53,011 bases of DNA from Prorocentrum cordatum (lineage: Eukaryota; Sar; Dinophyceae; Prorocentrales; Prorocentraceae). Made by a program: the position numbers and the translations under genes. Below are positions 1-11,103 of the stretch, one piece after another (the stretch's first letter is position 1; each line of letters starts with the position of its first letter). Under the pieces are notes generated by a model. It was not told where the DNA came from, searched no databases, and was given only the letters and a program-made list of their open reading frames with translations. Location: assembly GCA_963575745.1 (NCBI GenBank), contig CAUYUJ010019279.1, positions 130,140-183,150 on the forward strand, written 5' to 3'.

Positions 1-38
<38 letters not shown>
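1..38. repeat. (GTA)n microsatellite
   Basis: A pure GTA trinucleotide run is cut by the window edge. The same triplet dominates 3.8-5.4 kb, so the G-rich arrays between are bracketed by GTA repeats. Confidence 0.95.
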
Positions 39-40
<2 letters not shown>

Positions 41-59
41 ATGCAATGAAAAGCAACAG

Positions 60-86
60 GTGGCACGCGTGCCCTGGCTCTTGCAC
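60..86. repeat. 27-bp direct repeat, partner at 631-657
   Basis: An identical 27-bp stretch recurs at 631-657. It contains the palindrome GGCACGCGTGCC. Both copies follow a GAAAA/CAA-rich stretch, which suggests the segment between them starts and restarts the same repeat module. The rest of 39-270 shows nothing recognisable. Confidence 0.8.
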
Positions 87-270
87 TATCAGGTATCGAA
101 GGTCGGAGGGCGGCCGGGGAGGGAGCACGAACGACGAACGAAGGACAAACGAATGACGAAGGATGCGGATGAGGAGCACAAGGACGAGGAAGTCTGGGTA
201 GTGGGGAAAGGGGCTTGACCTCCTCCAAATATGTTTTTTTCGAATTGCTGGGTTTCCGTCGCATCCAAGA

Positions 271-1665
271 GTGTGGGTGACATGCGGGGGAGGTGGCTGG
301 GGCGCCGACCCAGGGCCAGAGGGGGGGCTGGGGCGGGGGCCAGGGCCAGGGACGAACCAAGAGCAAGGGGGCTGGTGTTTCGACCCAGGGCCAGATGGGG
401 GGCTGAGGTGGGGGCACCAGGAACCAGGAACCACGACGAAAACCAAGGCCTCCTGGGCCAGGGTCACTGGTGCTCCAGGGCCAGGGGGGCTGGGGCCTCG
501 ACACAGGGCTCGAGCCAAGGGGGAGACGGGGAAGGAGATACTGGGGCCTCGACCCAGGGCCAGAAGGGAGGGAACGGGAGCCAGGGCCAGGGACGAACCA
601 CGAACGAATCACGAACCACAACGAAAACAAGTGGCACGCGTGCCCTGGCTCTTGCACAAAGGTGTCCGAGGCTCAGGGGGGCTGCCCTGGGAAGCCTGGG
701 CGGGGGGGGGCAGAGGGGGGGGGCAGGGGGACGAACGACACGACACGACACGACACGGAAATAAAAGTGGCCCAGGGGGGCTACCCTGGGAAGCGTGGAC
801 AGGGGGGGGGGGAGGGGGGCGAACGACACGACGAACGACGAAAATAAAGGGTTCCGTGGCCCAGGGGGGCTACCCTGGGAAGCGTGGACAGGGGGGGGGG
901 CGAGGGGGGCGAACGACACGACGAACGACGAAAATAAAGGGTTCCGGTGGGCCCAGAGGGGCACCATGGGAAGCGTGGACCCGGGGGGGGGCGAGGAGGA
1001 CGAACGACACGCACGAACAACGAAAATACATGGTTCCGTGGCCCCAGGGGGCTACCCTGGGAAAGTGGACAGGGGGGGGGGGCGGCGAGGGGTACCTAGG
1101 AAGCCGGGGACAGGGGGGAGGGGGGGGAGGGGGACGGGCGGGGGGGGGCGAGCGGAGACGAACGACAGACGAAACGTACGAAAAATAAAGGGTTCCGTGG
1201 CCCAGGGGGGCTACCCTGGGAAGCGTGGACAGGGGGGGGCGAGGGGGACGAACGACACGACGAACGACGAAAATAAAGGGTTCCGTGGCCCAGGGGGGCT
1301 ACCCTGGGAAGCGTGGACAGGGGGGGGGGGCGAGGGGTACCCTGGGAAGCGTGGACAGGGGGGGGGCGAGGGGGACGGGGGGGGGCGAGGGGGACGAACG
1401 ACACGACGAACGACGAAAATAAAGGGTTCCGTGGCCCAGGGGGGCTACCCTGGGAAGCGTGAACAGGGGGGGGGGCGAGGGGTACCCTGGGAAGCGTGGA
1501 CAGGGGGGAAGGCGAGGGGGACGGGGGGGGGCGAGGGGGACGAACGACACGACGAACGACGAAAATAAAGGGTTCCGTGGCCCAGGGGGGCTACCCTGGG
1601 AAGCGTGGACAGGGGGGGGCGAGGGGGACGAACGACACGACGAACGACGAACATAAAGATGTCCG
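271..1665. repeat. G-rich tandem array A (~90-bp units)
   Basis: From about 750 the unit is anchored by AAAATAAAGGGTTCCGTGGC, seen near 841, 931, 1180, 1270, 1416 and 1562, so the basic period is about 90 bp with some longer steps. Each unit holds CCCAGGGGGGCTACCCTGGG, an imperfect stem, followed by a run of 8-10 G and CGAACGACACGACGAACGAC. The 271-660 part is a looser GGGCCAGGG-rich version. All frames on both strands are open only because the sequence is low-complexity; I do not call proteins here. Confidence 0.85.
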
Positions 1666-3735
1666 AGCTCTAGAGCACAGCTGTGCAAGAGAATAAAACA
1701 TAGCTGTGCAATAGAATAAAGGGTTCCGCGGCCCAGGGGGACTGTCCTGGGAAGCCTGGACGGAGAAAGGCTCCCCAGGGGGTGGCCCAGGGGAGCTGCG
1801 GCACAGGCTCAGGGGGGGGGCGACGGGGACGAACCACCACGCGCCAAAACAAAAATACATAGGTCCGCGGCCCAGGGGGGCTGCTTTGGGAAGCCTGGAT
1901 GGAACGGGGTCCTAAGTGGGGATGGCCCAGGGGAGCTGGGGTTCAGGCTCAGGGGAGGGAGGGGTCGAGGGGGACGAACCACGAACCACTATAGATGTCC
2001 GCGGCCCAGGTGGGCTGTCCTGGGGAGCCTGGACGGAGCAAGCCTCCAACGGGTGGGTGGCCCAGGGGAGCCGGGGCTCAGGCTCATGGAGGGGCCGAGG
2101 GGGACGAACCACCACGAACTATGGATCACGACGAAAATAAAAATGTCCTAGACGGAGGGGAGGGTCCCAAAGGGGGGTGCCCAGGGGAGCTGGGGGGGCC
2201 GAGGGAGACTAACCACTACGAACCACGATCCACGACGAAAATAAAAATGTCCGAGCTCTAGAGCACAGCTGTGCAAGAAAATAAAGGGTTCCGCTGTCCA
2301 GGGGGGCTGCCCTGTGAAGCCTGGACGGAAGGGGGGTCCCAACGGTGGGTGGCCCAGGGGAGCCGGGGCTCAGGCTCAGGGAAGGGCCGAAGGGGGCGAA
2401 CCACCACGAGCCACGACGAAAATAAAGTGCTCCGTGGCCCATGGGGGGCTGCCCTGGGACGCCTGGGCGGATGAAGGCTCCCAAGGTGGGGTGGCCCAGG
2501 TGAGCTGGGGCTCAGGCTCGGGGGGTGCCGAGGGGGACGAACCACCACGACCCACGACGAAAATAAAGGGTTCCGCGGCCCAGGAGCGCTGCCCTGGGAA
2601 GCATGGGGGAAAGCTCCCACGGGTGGGTGGCGCAGCGGAGCTGGGGCTCAGGCTCAGGGAGGTGGCCGAGGGGAACGAACCACCACGAACCACGACGAAA
2701 ATAAAAGGGTTCCGCGGCCCAGGGGGGCTGTCCTGGAAGCCTGACGGGAAGGCCCCCCGGGGGGGGGGGGGGGCGCAAGGGAGCTGGGGCTCAGGCCCAC
2801 GGGGGGGGGGGGGGGGGGGGGCGAAGGGGGGAACACCCACGAACCACGACGAAAATAAATGGTTCCGCGGCCCAGGGGGCTGCCCTGGGAAGCCTGGGCG
2901 GAGGGGGGGTCCCAACGGGGGGTGGCCCAGGGGAGCTGGGGCTCATGCCCACGGGGGGGGGCGAGGGGGACGAACCACCACCAGCCACGTCGAAAATAAA
3001 GGATTCCGCTGCCCAGAAGCGCTGCCCTGGGGAGCCTGGGCGGAGGAAAACTCGTAAGAGTGGGTGGCCTAGGGGAGCTGAAGGGTGCTGGGGCTCAGGC
3101 TCAGGGGGGGGGGGGGGGGGGGCGAGGAGGGGACGAACCACGACGAGCCACGACGAAAATGAATAGGTCCGCGGTCCAGGGGGGCTGTCCTGGGAAGCGT
3201 GGGCGGACGGAGGGTCCCAAGTGGGGGTGGCCCAAGGAAGTTGGGGCTCACGCTCAGGGGGGGGGGGACGGGCGACGGGGACGAACCAGCACGAGCCACG
3301 ATGGAAATAAACAGGTCCGCGGCCCAGAGGGGGCTGCCCTGGGAAGCATGGGCGGACGGGGGGTCCCAGGGGGGGTGGCCCAGGGGAGCTGGGGTTCAGG
3401 TTCAGATGGGGGGGGGCGAGGGCGACGAACCACCACGACCCACGACGAAAATAAAAGGTTCCGCGGCCCAGGGGCGCTGCCCTGGGAAGCATGGAGGAAG
3501 GAGCTGGGGCTCAGGCTCAGAAGAGGGAGGGGGCGAGGGCGAACCACCAGGAACCACGACGAAAATAAATGGTTCCGCGGCCTAGGGGGGCTGCACTGGG
3601 AGGTTCCCAAGGGGGTGTCCCAGGGGAGCTGGGGCTCAGGCTCAGGGAGGGGGGCGAGGGAGACAAACCACCACGAGCCAACGAGGAAAATAAAGATGTC
3701 CGAGCTCTTGAACACAGCTGCGCAAGAAACTATTA
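1666..3735. repeat. G-rich tandem array B (~140-bp units)
   Basis: The anchor AAAATAAA-GGTTCCGCGGCCCAGG recurs near 2279, 2418, 2560, 2697, 2850, 2992 and on to about 3560, giving a unit of about 140 bp. Each unit adds GGTGGCCCAGGGGAGCTGGGGCTCAGGCTCAGGG to the array A core and ends in CGAACCACCACGAACCACGACG. A separator with GAGCTCTAGAGCACAGCTGTGCAAG occurs at about 1666, 2247 and (diverged) 3697, marking sub-array borders. G-runs reach 16 bases near 2805-2821. Confidence 0.85.
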
Positions 3736-3799
3736 ATACTACGAGTAGTGGTTGAAACAATGTTAGTCGTAGTCGATGCCGCGCTGCTACTAGCAATAC

Positions 3800-3846
3800 A
3801 AACAGCACAGATAGTAAAAGTAGTCGTAGTAGTCGTAGTCGTAGTC

Positions 3847-3904
<58 letters not shown>

Positions 3905-3910
3905 AAGTAC

Positions 3911-3960
<50 letters not shown>

Positions 3961-3963
3961 TTG

Positions 3964-3998
<35 letters not shown>

Positions 3999-3999
3999 C

Positions 4000-4047
<48 letters not shown>

Positions 4048-4322
4048 ATAGTAGTAGTGGTAGTAGTAGTAGAAATGCTGGTCTTAGTGGTAGCCCGAAT
4101 GAAGTAAGAATAATTGTTGCCGTCGTGTTAATCGTGGTAGCGGTTGTACACTTAAACATAATTGTTGTCGTCGCGCTAATAGTGGCGGTCGTGTTAATAA
4201 TAGGGGCTGGTATTATCAGGGCATCAGTAACACCAGTAAGACTAGCGTTGGTAGTAGTAGCTGCAGTTGTAGTAGTAGTAGTCGTCGTCGTCGTAGCAGT
4301 AGCAGTAGTAGCAGTAGTAGTG

Positions 4323-4372
<50 letters not shown>

Positions 4373-4400
4373 CGTAGTAGTAGTAGTAGTAGTAGTCGTC

Positions 4401-4466
<66 letters not shown>

Positions 4467-4480
4467 AAAGTACGAATACT
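3800..4480. repeat. Long GTA/GTC trinucleotide repeat
   Basis: Nearly pure GTA runs lie at about 3850-4070 and 4320-4465, with GTC interruptions. They read as poly-Val, poly-Ser, poly-Leu or poly-Thr depending on frame and strand, which explains the long open frames here; these are not credible genes. Confidence 0.95.
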
Positions 4481-4645
4481 AGTACTCGTAGTCGTACGAC
4501 TAATACTAGAAATAGTAACACAATTACTAATGGTGGGGACATGCAAAAAAAACAGTGTCGTCGGAATGAGAGCAATAAGACGTAATCGTAAGTATGGTGG
4601 TCATCGTGGTAGTAGTAATGCTAGCAGAAGTAGCAGTAATAGTAA

Positions 4646-4689
<44 letters not shown>

Positions 4690-5419
4690 ATAGTCGTAGT
4701 CCAACTAGTAATATAAGTCGCCGTACAAATAGCCGTAGTGAGGATAATGATACAACTAGTACTACTAATGATAATCGTACTGCTACGACTACTACGACTA
4801 CGACGCCGACTAGCTAGCACGAGTGCCGATACTACTGGTAGTAGTCGTAGCAATACTAACAGAAACATGTTCGTCGACGTCGCCGCCGTAGTACTGGGAG
4901 TAATAGAAATAGTCGAACTAGCAAAGGTAGTACTACTTCTACTAGCGCGACTACTAATACCGGTCCAAATAGTAGTAGTAAAGGTAGCGCGTATAAGCAT
5001 AGTTGTGGTTGTGGTAGTAGTAGTCGTATGGGTAGTCGCACAAGTAGAGATTTAAATGTTGGTAATATTCGTGGTAGGACTAGTAGTAGTCGTATTGGTA
5101 ATAGTGGTAGCAGTAGGATATGAAACATTAAAAGTAAAAGTATGCGTCGCCGTACTAGTAGTGGTAATAGTCGTCGTCATCGTCGCCGTCGTCGTAGCAA
5201 TATAAATAGTAGTAGCAGTCGTAAATCTGGTCGTGGTAATACTAGTAGTAGTAGTCGTCACCGCAATCGTACTTGTAGACATCGTAGTAATAGTCGTCGT
5301 CGTAGTAATAATGGGAATGCTACTCAGTAGTAGTAGCAATAGTTGCAGCAGTAGGAATGGCAGCACGAGTAGTAGTAATAGAACTGGTAATTCGTGGTCG
5401 TAGACCAGTAGTACTCATA
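4481..5419. repeat. Degenerate GTA/CGT triplet-derived sequence
   Basis: The triplet pattern decays into mixed AGT, CGT, AAT and ACT steps, with a purer island at about 4640-4690. No gene is supported. It ends abruptly where the 5420-8131 inverted repeat begins. Confidence 0.7.
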
Positions 5420-5755
5420 GTTGGGAGGGCGAAAGGGGGGGTTGCAACAGGAGGTCTTCAATGGCGGCTGAATGGCCCATGTATGATCAACGCATCGCTC
5501 ATGTATGTGATCGGGTACGATTGGCATCCAATGCTGACGGTCATGGAGAGCCAGTTGCTCGCGCCCGCGCGTTGCCCGCGCCGGCAAACGCGCCGTCCAT
5601 TCATTATCGCTCATGCGCGCGGGTGTTCTTACATATTGCGCGCGGGACGGCGACGTGGAGTGCAACTGCGTCTTGAATGTGCGCTTGATGATCGCGTATG
5701 TTCCCAAACTTTGACTTGTCGACCACCCGGGCAAATTTCGAATGGGCCCCGCGAG

Positions 5756-5990
5756 TCTCCCAAAATGCGAATTCACATTTCCTTTTTTTCCTAAATGCGA
5801 ATTCACATTTTCCTAGTTCCCAAAATGCGAATTCACACTCTGGCCCCTTTCAACAAGATTTCTACGCAAACCTCCAAAATGTGACTTCGCATTCCCCTTC
5901 TTGTCCAAAACGCGAATTCACTTTTACTTTCTCCCCAAATGTTAATTCACATGTTGCTTTTCCCCGCAATGTGAATTCACATCTTCCCCT
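5756..5990. repeat. GTGAATTCACA-type tandem motif, left arm
   Basis: About seven irregular units of 25-35 bp, each centred on a GAATTCACAT-like motif with AAAATGCG before it. The motif core is palindromic. The array belongs to the left arm of the large inverted repeat. Confidence 0.75.
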
Positions 5991-6300
5991 GGCCTTCAAG
6001 ATCCCCAAAACTGAGGCGCAGTGTTCCGCGTGTCAGATTGGCCGGGGAGATTTTGACGCTCGCCTCGCCGCTTTCGTTGACTCCAACTTTTTGTTGCGCC
6101 GTCAGCGCGCGCTGCCTTCGTCGCCTTTCCAGCGCCAACGCCCCCTTGCATCGTTCACCATCAAGTCTTGCGCACGGGCGCAGGCGGGGAGCTTCAAATG
6201 GTTTCCCCGCCGAACACAGCAATAGAGTATGCATCGCCCATGCGTTCCCCATAAAGACACCATTGCCGGGACCCTGCGCCCGACGCGCACTTTCACCCTC

Positions 6301-7239
6301 CAAATAATTGAAGCAATCGCAAAGGAAGAGGAGGAACAGCAACCATAATAGCCTGCGGCAGTGGTGCAAGGTAAAAGACACGGCGGCAGTGGTCGCATGA
6401 GGGATTGCAGAGCGGCGGCCCCGTTCCCTTCCAACCTAATACAGAGCGGGGGCCCGCTCTGAGCCAAACGGCACGGGGCGCCTCCTACTCGAACCAGGGC
6501 CACCGGGCGCCGGGGACGTCCTTCCGCTGCGCATCGGCTACAATGGGCCACCCGCAATGAACGCCAGAACCGTCGCCGCGCGGCCATCGCAATTGAGCGC
6601 CCGGCACGAATCACCCGCTGCTCAGGAGCCTCAGGCCGAACCGAATACCGTGAACTCCGGGGGCCCCGCCGGCTCGCTCGCGGTCAGCCCGCGCGCAAGA
6701 TGGGCCGAGCTGAACCTGGCCAGGGTCGCCGGTCGCGACCCCCCCACCGCTGGGAGAGCCCAAAGACAGGCTCTATGCCCAGCGCGACAGACCGACGCTG
6801 CCACGCAGCCGGGAACGTTTGCCCGCGGGGGCCCGGCGCCCATCGCGCCCAGCGCCCGCCCGAGCAGAAGCGCCGAACGCGCCTGCGGGCCAGGTTTGCT
6901 CCATGGCGCAACTGATGGCATACTGTTGGCGTGGCCGCTCGTCTCTGGCTCTCTTCTGCGAGCGAGTGCCGGCGGGCGCGCCCAGCCTATATGCACCGCC
7001 CGCGCGGCCGCGCAGTTCGGGGGCGCCCGCGCGCCTACAGCTGCTGACGCTCACCAAGCGCAGTTGTTCATTGATCCGCGCATTGGTCTGGCGACTGCTG
7101 ACTGCTGAGCGGCGCCGACGCGCGCTGTCTGGGCGCGGCCCACGGCGGCGCGGCGTCACAGGCGCCTGCCAAACCTGTTCGCGGCCGCCGCATTCCCCGC
7201 CGCGCGGCGCGGCCAGGGCCCCGGGCCGCCGCGGTGCAT
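6301..7239. other. GC-rich spacer of the large inverted repeat
   Basis: No recognisable gene. Open frames on both strands are Ala/Arg/Pro-rich and typical of very GC-rich sequence. A block near 6446-6500 (tacagagcggg..gagccaaacggca..cctcctactcgaa) is similar to 13065-13125, so part of the spacer is a dispersed repeat. Confidence 0.5.
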
Positions 7240-7549
7240 GCCGGCGAAAATGGGGGTCGGGCGCAGGGCCCGGGCAACGGTGCCTTTATGGTCCGCGCAT
7301 GGGCGACGCATCCTCGATTGCTGTGTTTGGCGGGGGGGGCAACTGAAGCCCCCGCCTGCGCCCGCGCGCGAGACTCGAGGGCGAGCGAGGCAATGGGGCG
7401 GGGGGCGCTGGAAAGGCGACGAAGGCAGCGCGCGCTGACGGCGCAACAAAAAGTTGGAGTCAACGAGCGCGGTGAGGCGCGCGTCGAAATCTGCCCGGCC
7501 AATCTGACACGCGGAACACTGCGCCCCAGTCTGGGGGATCTTGAGGCCA

Positions 7550-7795
7550 GGGCAACATGTGAATTCACAATGGGGAAAGGCAGAATGTGAATTTACATAT
7601 TGAGAAAAAGGGTGTGAATGTACATTGGGGGAAAAAAATAATTGTGAATTCACAAGAAATTATGGATTCACATTTAGGTACTTTGTGCATGCATCTGCAC
7701 CAAAGAGCCAGAGTGACCATTCAAAGTTTGGAAAAATATAACTTTGAACTCACACCTTGGGAAAGCAAATTTTGAATTCACACGTTGGGAGAATC
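7550..7795. repeat. GTGAATTCACA-type tandem motif, right arm
   Basis: Reverse-complement counterpart of the left-arm array, with motifs such as TGTGAATTCACA and ATGTGAATTTACAT. Unit number and spacing differ from the left arm, so the arms have diverged by repeat slippage. Confidence 0.75.
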
Positions 7796-8131
7796 GCGGG
7801 ACCCATTCCAAATCTGTCTCGGGGGTCGAAAAGTCATCGCTTAGGAACACACGCGATCATCAATCGCACAATCAAGACACACTTGCACTGAACTTCGCCG
7901 CCCCACGCGCAATATGCAAGAGCACCCGCGCGCATAAACGAAAATGGATGGACGGCGCGTTTGCCCGCGCGGGCAACGCGCGGGCGCGAAAGACTGGCGC
8001 TCCATGACCGCCAACATTGGATGCCAATCGTACAGGATCACATACATGAGCGATACATCGAGCATACATGGGCCATCCAGCCCCTACTGAAGACCCCGCG
8101 TTTTTTACAAAAAAAACCTTTTCATCCTCCA

Positions 8132-9520
8132 ACGCAAACGCGGCGGCGCTGAGGTGCCGAAGCCAGAAGCGCGCGTGCATCTGCCGCGCGCCTGTCGCGC
8201 CGCGCCAGACCAATCTTCGCGATGGAGACGTTCATGCCGCTGTCCGCGCGGAGCCAGTCTCCTGCGATTCGCGCAGGCCCTTGCAATTGACGGAAATCCT
8301 GGCCAGCCGCCGATGGCATGGAGCGGCTTCTCGGTGGTGCTCGCGTCGAAAACTGGTCACCCGCCCGACACTCGTCGCAACTCAGCCGCCAAGCGTCTTG
8401 CAGCCGGCACATCTGGCGCAGACGTCAGCCCATCGGCTCGCGGCGGGGGCTTTCTTGCTTGACGCGCGCTCATGCTGCGCAGCGCGTTTAGGAAGAGAGG
8501 CGGGATGTCGCGCCAGGTGGAGGCACGAGCACTCCCCGTCGGTCCGTGGCAGGCGCGGCTGGGCTCGCGTTGCAGGCAGCGGCGCTCGGGAAGCGAATTC
8601 GGGCAGCTGTCGCCCTGCATGGCGCCATCGGGTTCATGGCGGCGAGCCCGGCGGCTGCCGGCACATGATTGGCGGCTCCGGGCGCAACCCGCCGGGGCAT
8701 TTGGGCGCCGTCCGTCAAGGTTCGATTGAATCGGGCAGCCAGCGATTCGAGGTGACCACGAGGCGGCCCCGCAGTCGAGCCCTCCTGGAGCCCTCTTGGG
8801 GCCAGTGCCCTGGGAAAACACGCGCGCGCGCGTCGGCGCGCTGGCGCGCAACTGCCCGTGCGAGGGCGCTGTCGCGATGTAGCGCTGGCAGTGCGCGGGC
8901 GCTCGTTGCGCAGCGCAGCGCTAATCCCCAGTCGCCTCTCACGATGGGCGGCCATGGCACCGGGCCTCTGTCGACGAGCAACTGCAAGACGCATCGCTGC
9001 CTGCAAGTGCGACGCAGGAGGCGCGAGGCCGGAGAGGTGGCACTTCTGGCAAACCGCTGCGCCATGGAACTCTGGTTCGGCGGCGGGCGGCCGGACCTTG
9101 CCCTCCAACTCGCATTCGCATGGGCAACGCACGCAGAATGGCACATCGATCTGGCGATGCACGTGGAAAGGCGCGACCGTGAACCTCACTGCGAAGACGC
9201 CGTCAGCGGACTCGTCGGTCGCGCCGACTGCGCGCGGGCACTCAACGGAATCGGCGACCCGGCAGTCGGCCGTCGTCAACTGGGAGTAGAAGACCCGTGG
9301 AAAAAATGAGGTATCTCTCGGAGCCCTCGAAGACAATCCCAAATTGCAAGGAGACGCGGGCCGCCCACGGACCGACGCCGGAGCCGAGGAACCACGCAGC
9401 CCAAGTCCCAGGTTGGAAAATGAAGAACTCCGTGACATCTTGAAGGTGAACAGAATTGCTGCCGCGCGCGATGGGCAGGGTGGGCAGCGCGCCGAGGTGG
9501 AGGCCCCAACGTAACAATAT
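8132..9520 (-). other. GC-rich region with one weak Cys-rich frame
   Basis: Both strands are open over long stretches, so length alone is no evidence of coding. The only protein-like part is on the minus strand at about 8930-9300, where the frame contains AVRFTVAPFHVHRQIDVPFC, then a C-x2-C-x-C cluster and a later C-x2-C. That could be a metal-binding exon. I cannot assign a family and see no clear start or splice sites. Confidence 0.3.
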
Positions 9521-9524
9521 TCAT

Positions 9525-9620
9525 AGCCATCACAAATGTCAATACACATATACATACGAACATGTATATATGTGTGTATAGATGTGTATATGTATATATG
9601 TATATACGTATTTTCAGATG
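9525..9620. repeat. TA/TGTA-rich microsatellite
   Basis: A run of ATATACATA, TGTATATATG and related steps in otherwise GC-rich sequence. No gene. Confidence 0.85.
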
Positions 9621-10168
9621 AGACAGACATGAGAGGTCGAGGTCCTCCAGGGGCGGCGCGCCCCTCTCCTCGGGGCCGCCGTCGTTCTGAACCCAGGGCT
9701 GGCTGATGGCGCCTCCGCCCTGGGGCCAGGCGCCGGCGGCGACGCGATCTCTGGCGACCACCGCCCTTCCCAGCTCCACCGCGCCTCGGTCTGGACTTCA
9801 GCGCGTCCCACAACGACTGCTCGTCCTGCCTCCGGGAGCTCCTCGCCATCTCGATGACCGCCGCCTTCGATGGGGCCCCTCCACAACAGCAGTGCAGCCG
9901 CTGCCTGAATAAGGTCTGACGGAGCCAGGTAAGTGAACGAGAGGACGCGCTTCCAGGGCCTGTCCTCCTTCGGCTTGTTGCGCCGAAAAGAAAACGCTCC
10001 GATCCAAATCTTCAGCGTAGACATGTCCACCGCGCGCGCCCCTTGAACTGCCTCGAGCGCATTCTCGGCCGCATGGTTGCCGGGCTGCTTCTCTGCGTAG
10101 TCCTCCAAGATGGACGCCGTAAAAGCCAGGCAAGAAATAAAAACCCAAGTATATATTGTGATATTCAA
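9621..10168 (-). CDS. Hypothetical protein fragment (possible 3' exon)
   Basis: The open minus-strand frame is protein-like in its first half (ASILEDYAEKQPGNHAAENA, then MSTLKIWIGAFSFRRNKPKE and RVLSFTYLAPSDLIQAAAAL) and becomes Gly/Ala/Arg-rich below about 9880. It lies 60 nt downstream of another protein-like minus-strand frame and may be the next exon of the same gene, but I could not fix a convincing splice pair. Family not recognised. Confidence 0.35.
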
Positions 10169-10226
10169 TGGGTGCTTTGGGACATACTCGATCCTTCTTC
10201 ATCTGTTATGTAACTTCTGGCTTCTA

Positions 10227-10604
10227 CTAGAACCGCTCGTCTACCGTGGGTGAGAAAACCTTCGCCTGCTCGTTGCTCTTGAACCGCACAAGCAACTGTT
10301 TGGGCGCGAGCGTGGCCCTGGCCGAGGCCTTGAAATTGAAGCAGTCCCGCAGCAGTACCGCGTTGACCCCGTCCTCTCCCTGCGTCTGGTCGGCATCTCC
10401 CTTGGAGCGCTTGGCGGGCGGGGCCCCCGCGCCCTTCTCCTCCTTCTCGGCCGACGACGCTGCCCCCCCCGCAACCTTTGCTTTCTTCGCAGCGGCCTCC
10501 AGACATGCGTCGATGGCCGACATCCAATTGACGTGCACTATGCAAAGTAGATCATAGAGCAACCCTCGCTCCGCCGACGCATGGCCCTTGAACTTCGACC
10601 ACAA
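10227..10604 (-). CDS. Hypothetical protein fragment
   Basis: Minus-strand frame of about 125 codons. It contains FKGHASAERGLLYDLLCIVH, WMSAIDACLEAAAKKAK, a charged Lys/Glu/Gly-rich middle, then FKASARATLAPKQLLVRF and a stop after VDERF. Composition changes from hydrophobic helix-like to charged linker to folded-looking, as in a real protein. The family is unknown to me. Upstream of TGGTCGAAG the frame is closed, so the 5' exon is missing or the true start is the internal Met of MSAIDACLEAA. Confidence 0.35.
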   Translation of the reverse strand: MWSKFKGHASAERGLLYDLLCIVHVNWMSAIDACLEAAAKKAKVAGGAASSAEKEEKGAGAPPAKRSKGDADQTQGEDGVNAVLLRDCFNFKASARATLAPKQLLVRFKSNEQAKVFSPTVDERF

Positions 10605-11103
10605 ATATCAACCAAACGAATCCGGATAGATCTGCCCCGCTAACGCAATAGAACCAACGGGCCATGAAAACACAACCACGCATTGTTTCGGCCCTTGTTT
10701 GGACATGGTCATATGCACGCTAGCGGTAAATGGTACCTCAACGGAAGATACTGTTCTGGAAGGACACGTGCATCCCCAAGTGTTCGGATGCCTTGTTTGC
10801 GATTCAGCGGCAACGCGCGCAGTGCGCGGCGATCACGGCAGACCCTCTACACGACAAGCACATCCGTGGGTGTTCGCCCAGTACATCCCGCAACGCGTAC
10901 ATAGGCGTTATTTATATGAATGCGCTCGAGCATGCGGGGGCTTATTAACCGCGTGTCGCAAGGCGTCTGGGGGCAGCTATCCCCGCGACCGCGCCGCCCC
11001 CCCCCCCCCCCCTCCCCACGCGCGCACGTCGTTCGCAAACTCAGATCTGCAGAAGTGACATATGTGAGCAGGGGTGTTAGACGGCTGCGACGGGGCTGGG
11101 AAG
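10605..11103. other. Intergenic, no gene recognised
   Basis: Mixed sequence with a poly-C run at about 10999-11012. Short open frames on both strands show no recognisable motif. Confidence 0.5.

Larger units (their letters stand above)
5420..8131. repeat. Large inverted repeat (~0.85-kb arms)
   Basis: The sequence from about 5420 to 6300 reappears in reverse complement from about 8131 back to 7240. Matching segments include the outer TTGGGAGG..GAAA block, GGTCTTCA, ATGGCCCATGTATG, ATCGCTCATGTATGTGATC, the GAATTC-rich part, and an inner block with CGCCGTCAGCGCGCGCTGCC. Sampled stretches look about 80-85% identical by eye. The spacer is about 0.9 kb. It could be a composite foldback element or an old inverted duplication; no transposase was recognised inside. 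Confidence 0.8.

Noticed and set aside
271-1690. Overlapping 100-300 codon Gly/Arg/Pro-rich frames on both strands
   Set aside because: They follow the G-rich tandem units; the repeat explains the open frames and no stop-free frame is favoured.
3254-4817. Open frames of 230-430 codons encoding poly-Thr, poly-Leu or poly-Val
   Set aside because: They read through the GTA microsatellite and are open in several frames on both strands.
5461-5676. Small frames in both arms of the large inverted repeat
   Set aside because: The matching frames in the two arms are not conserved at the protein level and contain no motif.
8068-9309. 413-codon plus-strand frame
   Set aside because: Ala/Arg-rich, opposed by an equally long antisense frame in very GC-rich DNA, and begins inside an arm of the inverted repeat; no domain seen.
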